Positions 56,660 through 64,000 of a stretch of 64,000 nt of DNA are shown one piece after another. Made by a program: the position numbers and the translations under genes. The notes beneath the pieces were generated by a model, which was not told where the DNA came from, searched no databases, and was given only the letters and a program-made list of their open reading frames with translations. Position 1 is the stretch's first letter; each line of letters begins with the position of its first letter. Origin of the DNA: an uncultured Pelagibacteraceae bacterium (GTDB lineage: Bacteria; Pseudomonadota; Alphaproteobacteria; Pelagibacterales; Pelagibacteraceae); assembly GCA_902570695.1 (NCBI GenBank), contig CACFZE010000005.1, positions 30,679 through 94,678 on the forward strand, written 5' to 3'.

Positions 56660-57925
56660 TTATAATTTTTCGGGTAACCAGGTTGAGAATATTGGAAAGA
56701 GTATCATTAGTATTCCATAAATTATTCCAACGATTGTAAATAGGGGAACTTCTTTAAAAGCTTTGGCTGGATTTTCTTTGATCACACCTGCTGCTGTATA
56801 AATACCAACACATACAGGGGGTGTTATCATTCCTATTCCTGCAAATGCAACAAACACCACATAAAGATGAAGTAAACTCTGATTGAACGATAATGTGATT
56901 GCCGCAAAAATTGGAACAGTTAAATAAAAAACAGGAACAATTTCAATAAACGTTCCAAGAATTAAACAAATTGCTCCAAGCATTATCCAGAATAGATTTA
57001 CACTCACACCTTTATCTGTGAAGAATGTAATAATTTTTTGAGGAGCTTGTGTATAAGTTAAAACAACACTTAAAAATGTTGCGGTTGCTATAATTGCAAA
57101 AATAACAGCTGTAATGATGGCTGTTTCTCTTAAACAGCTCATCAAAGATGAAAATGTTAGTTCACGGTAAATTAAAAATCCAATTAGAACTGCATAAACA
57201 CCTGCAACAGCGGCGGATTCAGACGGAGTAAGTATCCCTGCATAAATTCCACCTAAAATTATCACTGGGGTGATTAATGCTGGTAGCGCAGCAATAAAAG
57301 AACTTACTCTTTCTCTTAAAGATGCTTTTTCATCTGTTCTAATATGCCTGCATTTAAACAAAACTAGAAGGACCATCAAAACAAGGAGAACTAAGCCTGG
57401 AATAACCCCTGCTGCAAAGGTTTTAGAGACTGGAACATTAGTTAGAGCACTAAATAGTATGGCTGCATTAGATGGAGGTATCAATGCCTCTAATAGAGCT
57501 GCAGAGGCTGCTAGGACAACAACGAATGGAGTTGGATAACCTTGCTCAATCATCTTTGGCATCATAATTGTCCCAACAGCAGTAATTGCTGCAAGTATGG
57601 ATCCACAAAAAGCTGCAAAGAATCCCATCGCAATAACCATAGCAACACCTAATCCACCTGGCCAATGACCAACTAGAGTTGTTGTAAACTTAACTAGTCT
57701 TGATGCAGCACCTCCTTTTAACATTGCCATTCCAGTAAAAATAAATAATGGAACTGCAATAAGAACATGTTTAGTTAATGCACCAAATGAAACCTGAATT
57801 AGAACTGACCAAGGTAAATTTAATCCAGCAATTGCAGCTAATGAACTTCCTAAGCCGAAAACTAAAAAAATTGGAACCGAAATAACTAATGTTACAAGAG
57901 AAATAATAAAAGCTAATCCAAACAT
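56660..57925 (-). CDS. dctM: TRAP transporter large permease subunit
   Basis: DctM forms the sodium-coupled transport channel of a TRAP system. The 421-residue product has about 12 transmembrane helices and family segments. These include FIFTGMAMLKGGAASRLVKF near 60, AMGFFAAFCGSILAAITAVGTIMMP near 100, LIPPSNAAILFSALTNVPVSKTFAAGVIPG near 148 and MITPPVCVGIYTAAGV near 371. It follows dctQ without a gap, and dctP lies upstream. The substrate is not deducible from this subunit. Confidence 0.95.
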   Translation of the reverse strand: MFGLAFIISLVTLVISVPIFLVFGLGSSLAAIAGLNLPWSVLIQVSFGALTKHVLIAVPLFIFTGMAMLKGGAASRLVKFTTTLVGHWPGGLGVAMVIAMGFFAAFCGSILAAITAVGTIMMPKMIEQGYPTPFVVVLAASAALLEALIPPSNAAILFSALTNVPVSKTFAAGVIPGLVLLVLMVLLVLFKCRHIRTDEKASLRERVSSFIAALPALITPVIILGGIYAGILTPSESAAVAGVYAVLIGFLIYRELTFSSLMSCLRETAIITAVIFAIIATATFLSVVLTYTQAPQKIITFFTDKGVSVNLFWIMLGAICLILGTFIEIVPVFYLTVPIFAAITLSFNQSLLHLYVVFVAFAGIGMITPPVCVGIYTAAGVIKENPAKAFKEVPLFTIVGIIYGILMILFPIFSTWLPEKL

Positions 57926-58420
57926 TTACTCTTTCCCTAAAAGTTTTTTGAAATTATCTAAAATAAGTTCTAATGATGTTAATGCTAAAATTAAAAAACC
58001 AACTGGAAATGCTAAAAACATCCACCAAATTGGAATATTAATTTCTAATTCCATCTTCTGTCCTAAATTGTAATACATTGTTGTTGCATCAACTCCTGCT
58101 TTGAAGAAGACACACGCAGAAATTAGAGCAATTAAATTTACAATTGTTCCAATAATATTTTTTGATTTGTCAGATAAATAGTGACTTAAAAAATCTACTT
58201 TAATATGTTGTCCTTGTTTTAATAAAGGACCTAATAATGGAAATACTAACCAACTAACCATTACAGGTGGTAATTCAATAAACCATGCAAATCCTGTACC
58301 TGTTATAAATCTTGTTGTGGCGCTTAATGCTAAAGCTGCCACCATTAAAAAGACGATGAACATTGCGAGCGAAATTGCAGCTTTTGCTAGCAAATTATTA
58401 ATAGCTCGCAATGCCCTCAT
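57926..58420 (-). CDS. dctQ: TRAP transporter small permease subunit
   Basis: The 164-residue product has four transmembrane helices and the DctQ pattern, with WFIELPPVMVSWLVFPLLGPLLKQGQHIKVDFLS near residues 45-78. Its stop directly abuts the dctM start, and it begins 28 bp after dctP. It completes the membrane part of a three-gene TRAP transporter. Confidence 0.93.
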   Translation of the reverse strand: MRALRAINNLLAKAAISLAMFIVFLMVAALALSATTRFITGTGFAWFIELPPVMVSWLVFPLLGPLLKQGQHIKVDFLSHYLSDKSKNIIGTIVNLIALISACVFFKAGVDATTMYYNLGQKMELEINIPIWWMFLAFPVGFLILALTSLELILDNFKKLLGKE

Positions 58421-58448
58421 AATCTTTATAGAAAAAGCTTAACTTCTT

Positions 58449-59465
58449 CTAATTACTTTTAGCATATGCTTGCGCTGCTTCTAAAGCGTCAGCATCAATC
58501 ATTTTAGCCATTGCTGGCATTACTTCATCTTTCATAAGCTTATCAAACTTAGCTTTTTCAGCCCCTGAAAGTGTAGTAACAACTCCACCTCTTTCTTGGA
58601 ATTTCTTAAGAGTGCTTTCTCCAGTATCCATAATTAAGTCAGTTGATCTTTTTCCTATTTCTTTACCAACATCCATTATGATTTTTTGTAAGTCTGGAGA
58701 CAGACTATTAAACCAAGTTGAGTTTGCCATAATATATGCATCAGCATAATATTGATAAGGCTTTTGAGCGTATTTTAAAAACTCCCACCAGCTATATGCT
58801 TCAATACTTCCTGGAGGGCTGTTTATCGTATCAATCATTCCAGTTTGTAATGAAGTATAAACTTCGCCAGTAGGTAAAGATACTCTATTTGCTCCTAAAG
58901 CATCCCACATTGGCTCTTCACTTTTTAAAAGTCTTCTAGCTTTTAGACCTTTCATAGCATCGATCCCAGTTAACTCTTTAGCACTTGAAAAAGTCATTAC
59001 GGGTCCAACTGGGTTATACATTACTAAAGTTGAATTAGTTTTTTTTGTTAATTCACCCCAAATTTCTTTTCCTTTAGGTGAATTTTGAAAAAAACCTCTT
59101 TGCTGTTCCCAAGAATTAAATAGCCCTGGAAATGAAGCAACATTAAAGTTTTTGTTTATTGGTGGAAAACTTACTACACCAACAATTCCTCCAAGTTCAA
59201 CCGCACCAGATGTTACTGCTCCCATTACTTCTCTAATTCCAAACAATTGTTTAGAAGGATAAACTTCTATTTTTAATTTTCCTTTTGCTCTTTTATTCAC
59301 TTCATCAGCAAATATTTGTGCATGTTTTGCACTATGGTGCTTTGGACTCCAGTGAACCGATAAACGTCCAACTATTTCCGAAAAAGCAGCTGTTGAAGTA
59401 AGAACAAATGAAAAAATAAATGTTAAGCTTATAATAGCTTTATAAATTGATTTAAATTTATTCAT
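58449..59465 (-). CDS. dctP: TRAP transporter solute-binding protein
   Basis: The 338-residue product has a signal peptide (about 1-29, ending STAAFSE) and a DctP fold. HWSPKHHSAKHAQIFADEVNKRAKGKLKIEVYPSKQLFG lies near residue 38, and ALGANRVSLPTGEVYTSLQTGMIDTINSP lies near 188, carrying the Arg region that usually binds a carboxylate. Ligands of this family include dicarboxylates, 2-oxoacids and sulfonates; the specific one is unknown. A purine-rich GAGAGG ribosome-binding site precedes the ATG. It is divergent from the pilin gene. Confidence 0.94.
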   Translation of the reverse strand: MNKFKSIYKAIISLTFIFSFVLTSTAAFSEIVGRLSVHWSPKHHSAKHAQIFADEVNKRAKGKLKIEVYPSKQLFGIREVMGAVTSGAVELGGIVGVVSFPPINKNFNVASFPGLFNSWEQQRGFFQNSPKGKEIWGELTKKTNSTLVMYNPVGPVMTFSSAKELTGIDAMKGLKARRLLKSEEPMWDALGANRVSLPTGEVYTSLQTGMIDTINSPPGSIEAYSWWEFLKYAQKPYQYYADAYIMANSTWFNSLSPDLQKIIMDVGKEIGKRSTDLIMDTGESTLKKFQERGGVVTTLSGAEKAKFDKLMKDEVMPAMAKMIDADALEAAQAYAKSN

Positions 59466-59557
59466 TTTTCCTCTCTTTTTTTAAAAATTTATCTTATTAG
59501 TTGCATATATTTTAACAATGCAAAAATTTAAAAAATTAACTAAAATATATTTCTAAT

Positions 59558-60040
59558 ATGAACCAAAAAGGTTTTACACTTATTGAACTTTTAGTTGTAG
59601 TAGCAATAATTGGTATCTTGGCAGCAGTTGGTGTTGTTGCTTATAGTGGATACACTTCTGGTGCAAAGAAATCTGCAGCAAAGTCTAATCATAATGCAAT
59701 TGTTAAATACATTATGAGCGAGTCCATGAAATGTTCATTGGGTGAAGATAAAGCGATGAACAGCGAATTAGATTGTTCAAAACAAAGTCAAGCTGATTGG
59801 AAAGATGTTGTTGCAAAAGCTACTGAAAAGGCATTAGTGGATTTCAAGAACCCTTACGATAGTTCAAAAACTTCTGTAACCCATGGAGGAGGTGTTTCAA
59901 ACGATACTGATGTCGGATTTAACAGAATGAGGTCACCTGGAACCACTATTAAAGTTATGACTTGTATTACAACTCCTTGCACAGGGACCATGTGTACTGT
60001 TCCAAATCATCTTTGCAGCAAAGATATTACAATAAATTAA
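59558..60040 (+). CDS. Type IV pilin-like protein
   Basis: The 160-residue product has a class III signal: a short basic leader (MNQKG), then FTLIELLVVVAIIGILAAVGVVAYSGY. It has Phe+1 and Glu+5, as recognised by prepilin peptidase. The C-terminal globular part has about eight cysteines, including CITTPCTGTMCTVPNHLC, which suggests disulfides. No other pilus assembly gene is nearby, so assembly factors must be elsewhere. The following small gene (4 bp away) may be a partner. It could be a pilin or a type II secretion pseudopilin. Confidence 0.88.
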   Translation: MNQKGFTLIELLVVVAIIGILAAVGVVAYSGYTSGAKKSAAKSNHNAIVKYIMSESMKCSLGEDKAMNSELDCSKQSQADWKDVVAKATEKALVDFKNPYDSSKTSVTHGGGVSNDTDVGFNRMRSPGTTIKVMTCITTPCTGTMCTVPNHLCSKDITIN

Positions 60041-60043
60041 TAA

Positions 60044-60349
60044 ATGCTGAAGTTGTCCTTAATTATTGCTGCAATTATATTTAGCATACTTACTTGGGCT
60101 ACTGCTAATGTATGCAGTTATAATTATGTTATCAAAAAAAAAAGTAATATAATTGAAGAATTGAGTAAAGAGATTGATATTTCGTTGGGCAATACGAAAG
60201 TATATTATTTTAGAGAATTAAATTGTAAAAAAGCTGATTTAAGTTTTGATATGATTAGAATGATGGAAAATATTGAAGTTATATCTGTGATGTTTTATCA
60301 ATATTTTACAACGGACATAACAGGAAAACCTTTGGGAGATAAACGATAA
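60044..60349 (+). CDS. Small exported or membrane-anchored protein of unknown function
   Basis: The 101-residue product has an N-terminal hydrophobic helix (about 5-25, IIAAIIFSILTWATANVC) and a short soluble part with no family match that I recognise. It starts 3 bp after the pilin gene and ends 3 bp before the HIT gene, so it is co-transcribed and might assist the pilin. That link rests on position only. Confidence 0.6.
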   Translation: MLKLSLIIAAIIFSILTWATANVCSYNYVIKKKSNIIEELSKEIDISLGNTKVYYFRELNCKKADLSFDMIRMMENIEVISVMFYQYFTTDITGKPLGDKR

Positions 60350-60352
60350 TCT

Positions 60353-60718
60353 ATGAAATATGATGAGAATAATATATTTGCAAAAATCTTAAGAGGCGAA
60401 ATACCTTGTAATAAAATTTACGAAGATGACTTTGTATTATCATTTTATGATATCAATCCTCAAAAAAAAATTCATGCTCTAGTTATTCCAAAAGGAAAAT
60501 ATATTGACTTAGACGACTTCAGCACGAATGCATCCAACGAAGAAATAATTGGATTAATGAAAGGTGTTACAACTGTTGCAAGAAAATTAGGTATCTCGTC
60601 TATAGATGGTAAAGGTTATAGAGCTCTGGCTAATATAAGTGATTATGGTGGTCAAGAAGTTCCGCATCTGCATTTCCATTTATTTGGTGGTGAAAAAGTT
60701 GGAAAAATGGTTTCGTGA
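60353..60718 (+). CDS. HIT family (HINT-like) nucleotide hydrolase
   Basis: The 121-residue product is a histidine-triad protein. It has IFAKILRGEIPCNKIYEDDFVLSFYDINPQ at the N-terminus and the catalytic motif VPHLHFHLFGG (H-x-H-x-H) near residue 103. HINT proteins hydrolyse adenosine phosphoramidates and related nucleotides. It overlaps the next gene at a GTGA start-stop. Confidence 0.94.
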   Translation: MKYDENNIFAKILRGEIPCNKIYEDDFVLSFYDINPQKKIHALVIPKGKYIDLDDFSTNASNEEIIGLMKGVTTVARKLGISSIDGKGYRALANISDYGGQEVPHLHFHLFGGEKVGKMVS

Positions 60719-61227
60719 TAACTAGGGTTTATAGAAAATATTTAGAGATAGACTCACCAGATAAAATAAATTTATCTGAAAAGCCTCAAAATTCATGTAA
60801 GATTGAAAAAAAAATTCCTCCCGATTTTCAAATCAATAAATTTTTTTATAAGAATATTGGTAAAAGTTATCGTTGGATCGATAGATTAGTTTGGAATGAT
60901 ACTAAATGGATGGATTATACTAACAATTCAAATTTAGAGACTTACATACTCAGTGAAAACGATGATTTAATTGGTTTTTTCGAACTTTTATTTCATCCAG
61001 AATCGCAAAAATGTGAAGTGGCCTACTTTGGTATCCTTGATCAATTCATAGGGAAAAAATATGGCGCATATTTACTGTCCGAAGCATTAAAGTTAGGATT
61101 TAGAAAAAATACTAAAAAAGTTTGGTTGCATACTTGCTCGCTTGACCACAAACATGCACTAAAAAATTATTTAGGAAGAGGAATGAAAATTTTTAAATCT
61201 GAAACTATTAATTTGGATATTAGTTAA
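60715..61227 (+). CDS. GNAT family N-acetyltransferase
   Basis: The 170-residue product has a GNAT-like core, with LIGFFELLFHPESQKCEVAYFGILDQFIGKKYGAYLLSEAL near residues 83-123. It contains the Gln/Arg-x2-Gly-x-Gly/Ala acetyl-CoA loop in altered form (GKKYGA). VWLHTCSLDHKHALKNYLGRGMKIF follows. The start is GTG at 60715 overlapping the HIT stop. The substrate is unknown. Its 3' end overlaps lolA on the other strand by 8 bp. Confidence 0.82.
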   Translation: MITRVYRKYLEIDSPDKINLSEKPQNSCKIEKKIPPDFQINKFFYKNIGKSYRWIDRLVWNDTKWMDYTNNSNLETYILSENDDLIGFFELLFHPESQKCEVAYFGILDQFIGKKYGAYLLSEALKLGFRKNTKKVWLHTCSLDHKHALKNYLGRGMKIFKSETINLDIS

Positions 61228-61774
61228 TATAATTTTGAACTCTAAATATTCTTTCATTAATCATTATATTTGTTTCTACATTAGACAACTTGGTTTCAAC
61301 TTTGTTAAGATAAATGTCGGTTGTAGTCCAACCTTTAATTTCATAACTAATTTTATCAAAAAAAATATTTAGTAAGTTATTGTTATGTGCAATTTTAAAA
61401 GAGAACGTTTCATCATTCTCTTTAATGGTTTCAACTTGATCTAGTTTGTCTAATAGAAATTTTTTATCTAAGATTAAATTAAGCGGAGTATCTTTAAGCT
61501 GGTATCTTAAATAATTTGTAATTTTTTTACTATTTATGATGAGTGATCTTCCGTTAGAGACTAAAATTTTATTATAAATATCATCATACTTACATAAAAT
61601 TTTTTTTGGATAGGAAATTATACAATCGCCTTTCTCAGTTTTTTTTCCAATCTTTTGTATGAATTTAAAAGATATATTATCAGTCTCATTTAATTTACTT
61701 TTTATTAGCTCTTTTGATGATGCAAAAATATTAATTGGATAAAAAAATATTAAAATAAAAATTATATATCTCAC
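61220..61774 (-). CDS. lolA: Outer-membrane lipoprotein carrier protein LolA-like
   Basis: The 184-residue product has a signal peptide (about 1-18) and a LolA-like half-barrel, with ISFKFIQKIGKKTEKGDCIISYPKKILCKYDD and TPLNLILDKKFLL. It carries lipoproteins across the periplasm to the outer membrane. The ftsK-lolA order is conserved in Alphaproteobacteria. Its first base abuts the ftsK stop. It would serve the lipoproteins encoded elsewhere in the window. Confidence 0.87.
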   Translation of the reverse strand: MRYIIFILIFFYPINIFASSKELIKSKLNETDNISFKFIQKIGKKTEKGDCIISYPKKILCKYDDIYNKILVSNGRSLIINSKKITNYLRYQLKDTPLNLILDKKFLLDKLDQVETIKENDETFSFKIAHNNNLLNIFFDKISYEIKGWTTTDIYLNKVETKLSNVETNIMINERIFRVQNYIN

Positions 61775-63852
61775 TATTTTAATACTTCTCTTTTACCAAC
61801 ATGATTTGCTTTACTAACTTCACCGTTAGCTTCCATTTGATCAATAATTCTTGCAGCTCTATTGTATCCAATTTGTAATTTTCTTTGCAAAAATGAAGTA
61901 GATGCCTTTCTTTCTGATTTAATTATTTCTAATGCTTCGTTATATAATTCATCGGTTTCAGAATTATCCTTATTTTTTTCAACAATTTCTTTTTCATCAG
62001 CAAAATTCAAAATTTCATCAACATAATCTGGCTCTCCTTGATTTCTCAGAAAGTTATTTACTTTATCAATCTCTATTTCAGATACATAAGGCGCATGTAT
62101 TCTAGTAATTCTGTTTGCAGAAGACATATACAACATGTCCCCTTTACCTAAAAGTTGCTCAGCCCCTTGCTCACCTAAAATTGTTCTGCTATCAATTTTA
62201 GAGGTTACTTGGAATGAAATACGAGTAGGAAAATTAGCCTTTATTGTACCAGTTATTACGTCTACGCTTGGTCTTTGAGTGGCCATTATTATATGGATTC
62301 CAGCCGCTCTAGCCATTTGTGATAATTTTTGAATATAATTTTCAATTTCTTTTCCAGCTACTAACATAAGATCTGACATTTCATCAACAATCACAACAAT
62401 ATAAGGCATCTTAACTTTATGCTTTTCGTTATATCCATCAATGTTCCTTACACCCACTTTTGTCATTAACCTGTATCTACTTTCCATTTCTTTAACTACC
62501 CAACCTAAAACAGACGCCGCCTTTTTTGCTTCTGTTATAACTGGACATAATAAATGAGGAATTCCTTCATAAGTTGAAAGCTCTAACATTTTTGGATCAA
62601 TTAAAATGAACTTGCAGATATCAGGGGTATGTTTATAAATTAGTGATAAGATAATTGTATTTATACATACTGATTTTCCTGAGCCAGTAGTTCCAGCTAT
62701 TAATAAATGAGGCATCAAGCTTAAATCACTAGTTATTGGTTCTCCAGATATACTTTTACCAAGAGCAATAGGTAATTTAATTTCTCTTTTTTTAAAATTT
62801 TTATCTGAAATTATTTCTCTTAAAAAAACATTTTCTCTGGATATCTTTGGTAGTTCAATACCAACAGTATTACTCCCGGGTATTGTGGCTATTCTCGCAG
62901 ACACTGAACTTGTATTTCTAGCAATATCATCTGCTAAATTTATTATTTTGGAAACTTTAACCCCAGCGGCAGGCTCAAATTCATTGAGAGAAACAACTGG
63001 TCCATGACTTATTTTTTTTATTTTTCCTTCAACACCAAAATCAAGAAGTATTTTTTCCAAACCCGCAGCATCAATTTTTATATCTTCCTTATTATTAGAA
63101 ACTTTTTCTGGTTTTTTTAAAAAATCGATTAAAGGTAATTTAATTTTTACATCGCTTAAAATTGATTTGCTATTAGAAAACAAATCTTCTTGAACAGGAG
63201 GTTCCTTAGATCTTTCAATCATAGTATTTTCTTTAAAAGTATTTTCTTGAGAAATTAAATTGTCTTTTTTTGATGAAAACAGTTTTTTTATCATAGTGAA
63301 TGAACTTAAAATATGAGAAATTTTGAAATTACTGCTTAGCAAAAAAAATAATAAAATAAAAAATACTAATAAATAGTAACTCACTGTTTGATTAATTTTC
63401 AAAAAATCTACAATTACAGTTTCTGACATTAAATCGCCAACAAAACCGTTGTTCCCATTTATTATTAACCAGTAGGTTTCCTTATGAAAAATACTAAAGA
63501 AAAAAGTTGCAACAATAATGTAAAGAATTATGAAAAAAATATTTTCTATAATAATAATAAATTTTTTGTTAATTGTTATTGATACTCCAGTAAATAGAAG
63601 AGAAAAAGGAATTAAAAGTGATATTATACCAATTGATTGAAAAAATATATCAGCGATGAAGCTTCCTCTAAATCCAAGTAAATTTCTTATCTCTTGATTT
63701 TCTGGGAATATAAAATTTGGATCTTCTGGTGAATAGCTAATTAGAGATATAAAAAGTAATATTGAGACAACCACCAGAAAAATACCAACTAATTCGGCCA
63801 ATCTTCTTATGATAAAATTGTTTATTTTATTGATATAATTTTTAAATATCAT
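61774..63852 (-). CDS. ftsK: DNA translocase FtsK
   Basis: FtsK couples chromosome segregation to division. The 692-residue product has four N-terminal transmembrane helices (about 18-190), a short linker, and an FtsK/SpoIIIE motor domain. The motor has Walker A IAGTTGSGKSVCIN near residue 380, VVIVDEMSDLMLV near 480 and ATQRPSVDVITGTIKANFPTRISF near 520. A C-terminal gamma winged helix (about 625-692) has STSFLQRKLQIGYNRAARIIDQME and would read KOPS sequences. It is shorter than E. coli FtsK because the linker is small. Confidence 0.97.
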   Translation of the reverse strand: MIFKNYINKINNFIIRRLAELVGIFLVVVSILLFISLISYSPEDPNFIFPENQEIRNLLGFRGSFIADIFFQSIGIISLLIPFSLLFTGVSITINKKFIIIIENIFFIILYIIVATFFFSIFHKETYWLIINGNNGFVGDLMSETVIVDFLKINQTVSYYLLVFFILLFFLLSSNFKISHILSSFTMIKKLFSSKKDNLISQENTFKENTMIERSKEPPVQEDLFSNSKSILSDVKIKLPLIDFLKKPEKVSNNKEDIKIDAAGLEKILLDFGVEGKIKKISHGPVVSLNEFEPAAGVKVSKIINLADDIARNTSSVSARIATIPGSNTVGIELPKISRENVFLREIISDKNFKKREIKLPIALGKSISGEPITSDLSLMPHLLIAGTTGSGKSVCINTIILSLIYKHTPDICKFILIDPKMLELSTYEGIPHLLCPVITEAKKAASVLGWVVKEMESRYRLMTKVGVRNIDGYNEKHKVKMPYIVVIVDEMSDLMLVAGKEIENYIQKLSQMARAAGIHIIMATQRPSVDVITGTIKANFPTRISFQVTSKIDSRTILGEQGAEQLLGKGDMLYMSSANRITRIHAPYVSEIEIDKVNNFLRNQGEPDYVDEILNFADEKEIVEKNKDNSETDELYNEALEIIKSERKASTSFLQRKLQIGYNRAARIIDQMEANGEVSKANHVGKREVLK

Positions 63853-63913
63853 GAATCAAAACTGCATTTGTCACTTTGTATCATTTAATTTTTATTGTTA
63901 AAATTATTTTGTT

Positions 63914-64000
63914 ATGAAAATTTGTCTTATAGGCCAAAATTTAACAAATTTGATTCTCGCTAGTGTTTTTGAGGAAAAAAAACTTAATGTTGACATATAT
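63914..64000 (+). CDS. Start of a possible UbiH-like flavin monooxygenase (runs off window)
   Basis: A frame opens at ATG 63914 and continues to the window end (29 codons, beginning KICLIGQNLTNLILASVF). The hydrophobic strand followed by a helix could be the start of a dinucleotide fold, and UbiH-like genes often lie next to ftsK in Alphaproteobacteria. The usual GxGxxG glycines are not evident, so the assignment is weak. Confidence 0.35.
   Translation, partial: MKICLIGQNLTNLILASVFEEKKLNVDIY

Noticed and set aside
1..64000. CRISPR arrays, insertion sequences, prophage, rRNA or tRNA genes
   Set aside because: No direct-repeat spacing, transposase or integrase, phage structural gene, or tRNA/rRNA-like sequence was seen. 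Intergenic gaps are almost all too short to hold them.

Overview
The window is very A+T-rich, gene-dense chromosomal DNA from an alphaproteobacterium. The closest fit is the SAR11 clade (Pelagibacterales). The reasons are the strong A/T bias, the almost complete lack of intergenic space, short lysine/asparagine/isoleucine-rich proteins, and gene orders typical of Alphaproteobacteria. These orders include tsaB-fur-miaB-phoH-ybeY-lnt-metK, leuS-lptE-holA, and parB-parA-rsmG-mnmG-mnmE-rho-hemJ-hemH-hemE followed by ppsR-maf-aroE-coaE-dnaQ-secB. I saw no rRNA, tRNA, CRISPR array, insertion sequence or prophage. The longest gene-free stretch is about 280 bp.

Layout, left to right. 1-8.6 kb is a leftward run: infB (cut by the window edge), nusA, metK, lnt, ybeY, phoH, miaB, fur and a short tsaB. 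8.5-19.3 kb mixes strands: a secreted polysaccharide deacetylase, a Bax-like glucosaminidase, an NfuA-like Fe-S protein, trpS, murJ, maeB, a BON lipoprotein, rsmI, an LpoA-like protein and rdgB. 19.4-25.5 kb is a rightward run: grpE-dnaK-dnaJ, dapB, nth and an adenosine kinase-like pfkB gene. 25.5-27.9 kb is a tightly packed cluster holding an unlisted 38-codon arfA-like gene, an orphan winged-helix regulator, an L,D-transpeptidase, yggS and a ThiE-like gene. A porin follows, then a DUF3576-like lipoprotein, leuS, lptE and holA.

33.6-49 kb is the replication-origin neighbourhood. parAB lie next to a perfect parS palindrome embedded in rsmG and a weaker copy in mnmG. The hemE-ppsR intergenic region (43832-44111) carries DnaA-box-like sites. 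It is where gene orientation flips from leftward to rightward, as at the Caulobacter origin. A sulfotransferase and an SDR oxidoreductase look like lineage-specific insertions into this conserved order.

49-56 kb holds Tim44-like and Smr genes, hslVU and a histidine operon (hisB-hisH-unknown-hisA-hisF-hisE). 56-59.5 kb ends with a TRAP transporter (dctPQM). 59.5-64 kb carries an isolated type IV pilin-like gene, HIT and GNAT proteins, lolA, ftsK and the start of a possible ubiH.

The most notable observations are these. (1) Three genes that are normally indispensable or well conserved (hemE, secB, hslU) are each broken by one extra base in an A/T homopolymer within 7.5 kb. This is either sequencing error or rescue by transcriptional slippage. 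(2) The minimal arfA-like gene overlaps its upstream regulator at TTGA. (3) Compaction is extreme: divergent genes share an ATGCAT start palindrome, and five convergent pairs share a 4-bp TTAA/CTAG double stop. (4) The origin and its parS sites sit in the expected arrangement.
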